In this document: positions 57,237 to 64,000 of the stretch, one piece after another | Position numbering within the stretch: position 1 is the stretch's first letter | Layout: every line of letters begins with the position of its first letter | NCBI GenBank assembly: GCA_027422505.1 | Contig: JAPQWV010000355.1 | Location: 1-64,000 of the forward strand | DNA: 64,000 nt | Direction of reading: 5' to 3' | From: Craterostigma plantagineum | Lineage: Eukaryota; Streptophyta; Magnoliopsida; Lamiales; Linderniaceae | Notes under the pieces: model-generated | The model's database searches: none | What the model was told of the DNA's origin: nothing | What the model saw: only the letters and a program-made list of their open reading frames with translations | Made by a program: the position numbers and the translations under genes

Positions 57237-58007
57237 ATGACCGTTATTACCATTATCTTTATATGACTGCTGAACTGAACAAATATTGTGATATATTATT
57301 GATTGTTATTACATTATCTTTATATGCCCCGCTAATTGGCCTATCATGATACATAGTAGTATTCGTAATGAGTTAATAATGTAGCACTATTTGGAAATTC
57401 AATATTGTACGACTGCGACACCGTTAGTAAATTATATTATATAATGATAAGATTTTAATGACCTTATTGTATGATCGTACTATTGCACGGATGGTAAGAC
57501 AATTATTAACCTCACTTATCTATGACTGTGACACTGATCGATTATATTACATAATGATAAGATTGTTAATACTGTTCATGTTGAGCAACTGTTCATGAAC
57601 AATCTTTATAAAACTAGGCTGGTCGAGTGTCTAAATATTTTATATGTTGTTAAGATGTAAAGTGACATCATTTTGTACGACTTCTTATGAATACCTTCGT
57701 AAGACTGCGCCCATAGAATAATCAGTCATGCATTTGTATGGTCATACAACACCAACACTATCAAGAGTCTTACTATATATTATGACAAGCGATCAGTGAT
57801 GCAGTCTTGCAATGGTTTTTATTAATATAACAATCATACATCATGCACTCAATTAAGCAGTCATACAAAGTTGATGGTAATGACAGTCATATAATAATCA
57901 ACCATTATACGTTCACGAACAATCATACAAAGCTGATGGTCACTACTCTCCGACAATAATAGTCGTAGAATTACATATGGTCGCCCATATGCACAGGGTA
58001 TCGTGGA

Positions 58008-58259
58008 GTGTTGGTCATCTGTTCAATGGTAAGAGTCGGATCTTATAGTTGTTCCAGTAATATTAATGAATGTCACTGGACACTATGCATTGTTGATTAT
58101 AGAAAACAATCAACAATAGTGCAGGACTCTGAACCTTGGATTGAACGGGATACGAGATTCTTTGAATGGGCGTTTCAAAAAACACAGCTTATGATACCAT
58201 ATATTCTTCGAGATTTGGGCATGACATACTCAATAATTAACTTCACTGTTTATAGATGA
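58008..58259 (+). pseudogene. possible Ulp1-like (C48) cysteine protease fragment
   Basis: An 83-codon open frame contains INECHWTLCIVDYRKQSTIV followed by QDSEPW, which resembles the catalytic His region (HWxL, then a hydrophobic strand and DS) of plant Ulp1-like domains. Such domains often travel in Mutator-like transposons. The upstream catalytic parts and the Cys box were not found, so at best it is one exon or remnant. A short possible continuation near 59090-59175 (ELEDDAIVNIVYHE) was not joined. Confidence 0.4.
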
Positions 58260-59156
58260 GTTCCCCCATCAGGCGAGAAGGCATTACAAAATCCTTAATG
58301 TATATATTTTTTAGAAATACTATTTCGTAAATTAATTTTCATTTCTGTTGTCTGTAAAAATCAACGGATAATGTGGTGTATACATGTTGCGATCGGCTCT
58401 TTCATTGATGTATGTGGATGACGATGTTCACAATGTTTCACACGAGAAGGTTCACTAGTTCAGTTCATCACCATATCAATATTCTGCAACAACTGGTAGT
58501 AGATCTTCGAACTAGTAATATAAATATGTTATTGCCTGTCTAGATATTTTATTTTATGGCAGATTTAAAAAATTTTGCTTTGAATGTTGTTCGTAAAATG
58601 CCACATAATTAATCGTTCATAGGCTAACAACTACAGTGTTGCGATCATATTACAAAATATCTCAGAATATGTAGTGCGAAGGTTTAAGACTGTGCCACGT
58701 CTGTATGACCGAAAGAACGACGTTTAAGTTTGTATGATTGCAAGACAGTATGATTGTGGGGCTGCACAACTAGAACATTGTAAGACTGTACGATGCAGGG
58801 CTATGAGACTGCACTTGGTTACGAGACTACACTACTGAAACAATGTAAGATCGTAAGACTGCACAACTAATACTTAAACATTGAAGATATATGATGAACA
58901 TTTATCAACTCCACTACATAGACATTGTAAACCTGTAAGACTACACGACTGTGAGACTGTAGAATATGTTTTTTATTATTGTTTTCATAAAAAGCTATAG
59001 CAATCCTACAATAATTTTATATTACACAATAAAAAGATTGATGTATGTGACAAAACCTGGCTAATGAAAAGCATTTCAGTATTGGACTCTGATAGAACGT
59101 GGGATGAGGAAAGAACATGAACTTGAAGATGATGCAATAGTCAACATTGTTTACCA

Positions 59157-59528
59157 TGAAGTCTACAACAATTAGGTGAGAGATTGCTTAACTAAAGGTA
59201 TGCAATAAGAACATAACGCACTACTTTGTAGACTGTTATAATGCACTACTTCGTTTTCTTACTCTTGTTTCTTAAATTACACGATTGTTTCAATAACAGT
59301 CGTGCAATAGTTTTCGTTCAGTCGTGCAGTTTCTTGCGGGTGTAAAGAATATGAAGTCTACAACAATTAGGTGAGCAATTGCTTAACAAAAGGTATGTAA
59401 TAAGAACATAATGCACTACCACTATATACTGTCCTAATGCACTACAACGTCATTCTTACTCATGTTTCTTACGACTGATTCAATAACACTCGGCAACAGT
59501 TTTCGTACAGTCGTGAAGTTTCTTGCGG
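59157..59528 (+). repeat. tandem duplication, unit about 195 bp
   Basis: Copy 1 starts ATGAAGTCTACAACAATTAG at 59157 and copy 2 at 59351. Both share GGTATGYAATAAGAACATAA and end in AGTTTCTTGCGGGT. Confidence 0.85.
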
Positions 59529-59829
59529 GTATGTATTGGAACATTTCTTCTGATTTCTTTGAGTGAAGTTCTACATAATTATGTTTCTAATTTCATAATC
59601 CATGATTAACATTTATTTAGGATTTGTCCTGTTTTTGAACTACTGTTAAAGCGGTTGTGTAATTTAAGGGTTTGTCATATTTTGCACGACTGTTATTGAA
59701 GCGTCGTGTAATTTAAGAACAGGAGGTTGTACATAATTTCGCATTGATCTGAACCATGGAAGAACGCAATAGTGCATTATAACAATATACAACAGTCGTG
59801 CATTCATGTTACGGCCGTAAGTGAACAGA

Positions 59830-60900
59830 ATGCATGCTTACCTAATAATTTATTGGATGAAGATAGGGGAACTGTAGACGGAAAGGAAGTCAAAAAAGTG
59901 TGACACTGACTTTGGGAGGTTTCATACATCCATTTCAGATATGTTTTACAGTTTGACATGTAATTCTAACGTTTCCTTCACACAACATATAATAGAAAAC
60001 ATTATATTAAACCAAATTTAATAACATATTGATAGATTTATTTACTTTGCACGAAATATTTTTGTCTTATAAATGCATAGAATAGCATTGGAAATCCACG
60101 AGAATACACTACCGATGAAGACTTAACGGCTCTTACAAAATTATTCGCCCACTACATCTATATTCACACCACTGACAAATATAACATGTCACACAAAAAT
60201 GTAAACGATGACATGATTAATAAAACATATATCATTACAAAAGTTGTATGAATTATTTAACCGCACGAGCTTTATTTGATATAGCACATTAATATTGACC
60301 ATATATTTTTCAACATGATTACAAATGGTAAGAATGAAACATGAAAGTAATAGTTATATAAAAAAAAAAAAAAGAACCCTCCCACAGTATATTATTATTA
60401 ACCGTTTAGTTGTATAATTGATTAAGTATTTTCTACTGCTGGAATTTATATTGATTTGCTGAAGTAAATATAATTGCACTACTGACCATCAGAACATATT
60501 GGCAGCTTATTCTTTCCATAAAAATTCCTATTGTAAGATTGAGCCAAATTGTGTTTGGATGTTGCAAGACCATTATCAGAAACATAATAAATATTTAACA
60601 TAATTATTAATACAAAATATCAGATACAAAGACAATTGAAATATTTTATATAACATTTTCCAATTTTTGTTCTGAGTCGCTCAGCTTTTTGTGTACAGTC
60701 GCTAAGCTTTTTCAGGATGCAAAAAGTACATTTATTCAGATTTATTTGTTTGATTTATTTGTTTGGCGGGTCTTGGGTCCACTATAAAATAAATGGTTCG
60801 GATTCACTATAAAATAAATTGTCCGATCGCGTGTCTCGGGTCTTGCCGATAACAGTTGCTCTAATAAACTCAATCATATTAATGTCTTATAAATAATCAC
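59830..60900. other. AT-rich stretch, no gene
   Basis: No protein-coding signal was seen. It leads into the Helitron-like terminus at 60928 and is probably part of that element. A duplicated GGNTYCACTATAAAATAAAT segment is at about 60777 and 60802. Confidence 0.5.
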
Positions 60901-60901
60901 A

Positions 60902-60928
60902 CCTGTACATCGCACGGGCTTGAACTAG
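60902..60928 (+). mobile_element. Helitron-like 3' terminus
   Basis: A short imperfect hairpin (CCTGTAC / GCACGGG arms) is followed after six bases by CTAG and then T, the arrangement at plant Helitron 3' ends. A 5' TC terminus was not identified, so the extent of the element is unknown; the motif-rich DNA upstream may belong to it. Confidence 0.55.
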
Positions 60929-60929
60929 T

Positions 60930-61706
60930 TATAAATAAGACTTAATATGGGATTTGTGGGAATCGCTCCAAACTCAATGCAAAAATCAACTTAAAAAAGT
61001 TGTTACCATTGGGTAATGCTATATTTTATTACATTTATGTATATTTTTGTTTATTATTTTTAAAATTTATATTTTTACTCATTCGAACATGAGCCGGACC
61101 GGGATCGGATCGGGACCAAACCGATCGAAACCGGCCGATCCGATCCGGTTCCAAAAACCTTGTGTGAATAAAGATAATAGAATTTATTGTATGCTTGCAA
61201 AGATCCATTTTTGTTGTAAATTAGGAGAGTTTACACTTAAATACCTACAGTATATATATATACATATATATTTTCAAATCAGTCCCATGTCACTATTTTT
61301 TATTTGTAGGTACCTAATAGAATAAAACTTTTACACAGAAGTTTCCGTTTGGATAAATGTACATCATATTAGAAATTAGGTTCCATGAAAACGTATTTTT
61401 GTACATAATACATTGCAAAAAGGCTCATGCTTAAAGAGATCACACAACATATTTCAGAAGTAGTACCACATAAGCACATGATATGATATGTAACATACAT
61501 ATAAAAAGATACGTAAACGATGATAAAAAAGAAACGTACAATCAAACAGGTACCTATGTGTAAAAACTTATATTCCACTAAGTACCTATATATAAGATTT
61601 TTCTGACATGATACTGACTGATGTTGTTTTTTATATTTTGGGTATTTAAAGTGTAGATACACCTATTTATTATACCGTTGGAACAACGATTATGTTAAGT
61701 TAGTAC
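60930..61706. other. AT-rich intergenic stretch
   Basis: It contains a GC-rich patch of alternating GATCGGATCGGGACC-type words (61090-61150) seen in many plant repeats, and no supported gene. Confidence 0.45.
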
Positions 61707-62232
61707 GAAGATCATCTCCAGCCGAAAAACGCATTCTCAAACTCAATCTCATTCAAAGTCAAAGTGCAATATTCACCAACCGACAAACTAATTCTCAAAC
61801 TCAAAAGACCATTATTGTCATAATACCCAATTTTCTAATATTGCCCATGTAGTTTACAACTTTACAAATTAGACCATACTATTATTTTAAATTCGATTGA
61901 AAAAATATTTTCACACAATTAATAATAAACTAAATATTTGTGCATTTAAAAAACGTAAAAAAAATAATTATTAACAATAGAGTCCTTTTATATATTTTAT
62001 ATTTTATATGAGTACTTTAATAATTACAATAAAAGGGTATATATTGTAGTATCAAACGCATCTTTGGGATATCTCATTCCCAAACGCATATATGCGTTTA
62101 AAATAGAAGAGATAAGTTGAAAACACATTTTGAGTTTGCGTTTGGCGTACGGTTGGAGAACTTTTGACGTACGGTTGGAAAACTTTTAGTATTTATTTTG
62201 GATTTTTGGGTATTGATTGGAGATGCTCCAAA
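61707..62232. mobile_element. MITE-like element with CATCTCCA inverted ends
   Basis: The left end ATCATCTCCAGCC and right end GATTGGAGATGCTCC are inverted relatives of the GAGCATCTCCA terminus common in plant MITEs. The interior is AT-rich with inverted blocks such as CGCATTCTCAAACTC (left) and TTGAGTTTGCGTTT (right). Exact ends and the target duplication were not established. Confidence 0.5.
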
Positions 62233-62562
62233 GTCTTTCAAATTAAAGTAGGCAGTTCATATTGCAATAAGACATCTAGGTGCGGAATAGTGGTTTGGGT
62301 TTGAATCCCCATTTGATACGGACATTACGTTTGTTTGATAAGTAACCCCTTAATCAACGAGTTTTTTTTTTCGCCATCAAACCATAAGTCATGATTTTCA
62401 GACCTCATCGTCACCATCATCGTCATCATCATGTAATGATTTGTAAATATCTAATAAAGATATAACAAGGGGAAATTTCGTTTCAGGCCCCGTTACTGTT
62501 TAAAATTTGATTTCAGGACATGTCAGAAAAAAATTAGTTTTAAGGACCCGATTTCTGCAGTA

Positions 62563-62667
62563 CCACTTCATTGTTCCGCAATACCACTTCATTGTTATGC
62601 AATTGCACTTCATTGTTCTGCAGTACCACTTCGCTGTTCTGCAATCCCACTTCGCTGTCCTGAACCC
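62563..62667 (+). repeat. 21-bp tandem repeat, 5 units
   Basis: The unit is CCACTTCATTGTTCYGCAAT plus one base; five consecutive copies differ by a few substitutions. Being a multiple of three it stays open in one frame, but no gene context is present. Confidence 0.92.
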
Positions 62668-62799
62668 TATTTTGAAATATTTTTGGGGCCTGACTCATAA
62701 TTAACACATATAACAATCCCCAGCAATAAACGCCAAATCAAACTACAGAAGAATGCCCACATAGCCTAAATCAAAATCGAACTCATAAATCCTTACATA

Positions 62800-64000
62800 C
62801 AGGGGCGGACCCAGAATTTCATCGCGGGGGGCTCCATTATAATAGTTCATCGAAAAAAATATATAATCTGTCAAATTCATCAGCACAAGGAGAATGGTAA
62901 TGCTTAAACATAAGAATCAATTTCTACGGTTGACCGAAACACTAGCAATAGGAGAATGGTTCGTTGGTGGTATGGCATTCTAAGAGATCACATCTTCTGA
63001 GATTCTTGCAAAATTGCTTCGGTTTCAACTTTGAGAAACATCTCTTTCTCTATATAACAAATTAAGCAATCCGACAAAAAGTCATCTCCCATCTTATTGC
63101 GCAATCTGTCTTGATTATCTTCAACGTAGAGAAAGATCGTTCAACAGTTGACGTGCGACGGGTAAAACCAATGCCAACTTAATAAGTCAATGTACCAAAG
63201 GAAAACCTGAATGACAACCCATCTCTACCATTTTCTTTGAAAGATCCCCAATGTCTGAGTTCAGAAGAAAGCTCGATTCATTCTCATGTAAGAAATATAC
63301 GTCTGTAGTTGATATTTCAGTTCTAAAATATCAGCAGTAGAAGAATCTTCTGAATATAATTCAGCAAGACGAACCAGAAGCTCATGATCAAAACCACTAA
63401 ATGCATTTCTAGGATCGAGACAAGCTATACACATAAGCAACTTTGAGTTGGATTCTGTGAATTGTTCATTTCTTGACAAATAAGATCAATTACATGTTAT
63501 TCGAAAAAATCATTTGGCAAGTATTTGAATATAATTCATATAAAAAAATAAACAAATACATGCACGAAAATGTCGATCTTATAAGAATGAAAATATGTCT
63601 TCTGTTGCCCATCGAGTCTTTCGAATACGCCCCGAAATGCAATCATCCATGTTCGGCACACTAATCTCATTTTCTGGACAAAATTTGATCACTTCTAACA
63701 ACAAACCATCCCAACCATCATTTCTAAATCTATACAAGTCATTTTTCAACGTTTGAACTAGTCCAACAGCAGTGCTTGAACGTTTGAACTAGTCCAACAG
63801 CAGTGCTTATGTTCTGAGTCTTCTGTTGTAGAACTTGTGACAACGTATTTGTCATTCCTAAAATGTGCTCCATCAAACGACCAACAAACACAAATTCAAA
63901 CGATTCCATTTTATCAACCAAACTTGCAGCACTACATCGACTTTTCTTATAACAACCATCTTCTGCCACATATACAAGCACACCTTTTTATCGTGTTCCA
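62800..64000 (-). mobile_element. hAT transposon, 3' end and transposase region, cut by window edge
   Basis: CAGGGGCGGACCCAG at 62800 is a typical hAT terminal inverted repeat at the 3' end of a minus-strand transposase gene. The other terminus lies beyond 64000. The 8 bp before it (CTTACATA, 62792-62799) would be the target duplication to look for. Confidence 0.75.
62930..63981 (-). pseudogene. hAT transposase (zinc-finger MYM/DUF4371-like type), broken
   Basis: Minus-strand pieces match the C-terminal half of plant hAT proteins: CYKKSRCSAASLVDKMESFE near 63970-63900, NEQFTESNSKLLMCIACLDP then NAFSGFDHELLVRLAELYSE (63470-63350), and the dimerisation region LIKLALVLPVA followed after a frameshift by TVERSFSTLKIIKTD (about 63165-63110). 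Several stops and frame changes make it inactive. A 31-bp tandem duplication (63747-63808) lies in the N-terminal part. Confidence 0.8.

Larger units (their letters stand above)
57040..59800. repeat. region with dispersed TGTAAGACTG / CAGTCGTGCA motifs in both orientations
   Basis: Motifs such as TTTGTAAGACTGTTCGAC (57130-57210), inverted forms such as CAGTCATACAAAG (57860-57935), then again forward forms (58690-58960) and ACAGTCGTGCA (59300-59810) recur many times. They flank a Ulp1-like fragment. The pattern suggests one old mobile element with subterminal repeats, but termini and target duplications were not found. Confidence 0.55.

Overview
The window is nuclear DNA from a flowering plant, most likely a eudicot. 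It holds one host gene, a full-length cohesin SMC1 gene split by 18 GT-AG exons, set in a dense and often nested landscape of plant retrotransposons and DNA transposons. No prokaryotic genes, CRISPR array, rRNA, or convincing tRNA were found.

Left arm (1-29892) is layered transposon debris. A minus-strand Ty1/copia element (1-8589; its left LTR runs off the window) sits inside the integrase of an older minus-strand Ty3/gypsy relic (8590-10480), which abuts a second gypsy integrase tail (10496-10746). A plus-strand copia 3' part follows (about 10905-13687): an unusual accessory ORF, a polypurine tract and an LTR. Next is repeat-rich non-coding DNA, a Sirevirus-like copia gag start (15853-16541) fused to a broken Athila-type gypsy element (16541-20479, minus), and a gag-only Tat-type gypsy element (20606-29892, minus). 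The 5' LTR of the Tat element has been hit twice, by two long solo-LTR insertions each flanked by a perfect 5-bp target duplication.

Centre (29893-38736) is the host gene. SMC1 (30367-37759) reads through 18 exons into a predicted 1225-residue protein with Walker A, hinge, LSGGEK signature and Walker B, and no frame disruption. The Tat LTR ends only 474 bp before its start codon.

Right arm (38737-64000) holds Tourist-like MITEs, a large foldback repeat, a chromovirus (Tekay-like) gypsy element with a nearly intact pol but very dissimilar LTRs (41748-51349), an internally deleted copia element (51350-53371), a complete non-autonomous CACTA element with TTA target duplications (53685-55349), a motif-rich region with a Ulp1-like protease fragment (57040-59800), a Helitron-like 3' terminus (60928), a further MITE, and the 3' half of a hAT transposon with a broken transposase (62800-64000).

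No coherent new multi-gene system is evident. The most original signals are a 3' accessory ORF whose C-terminal motif is shared by two different copia elements, a 63-bp palindromic G-box array inside an Athila LTR, two unlike CGA-centred motif arrays in the two LTRs of one gypsy element, the bidirectional TGTAAGACTG-type motif array around the Ulp1 fragment, and a 27-bp in-frame duplication near the C-terminus of SMC1.
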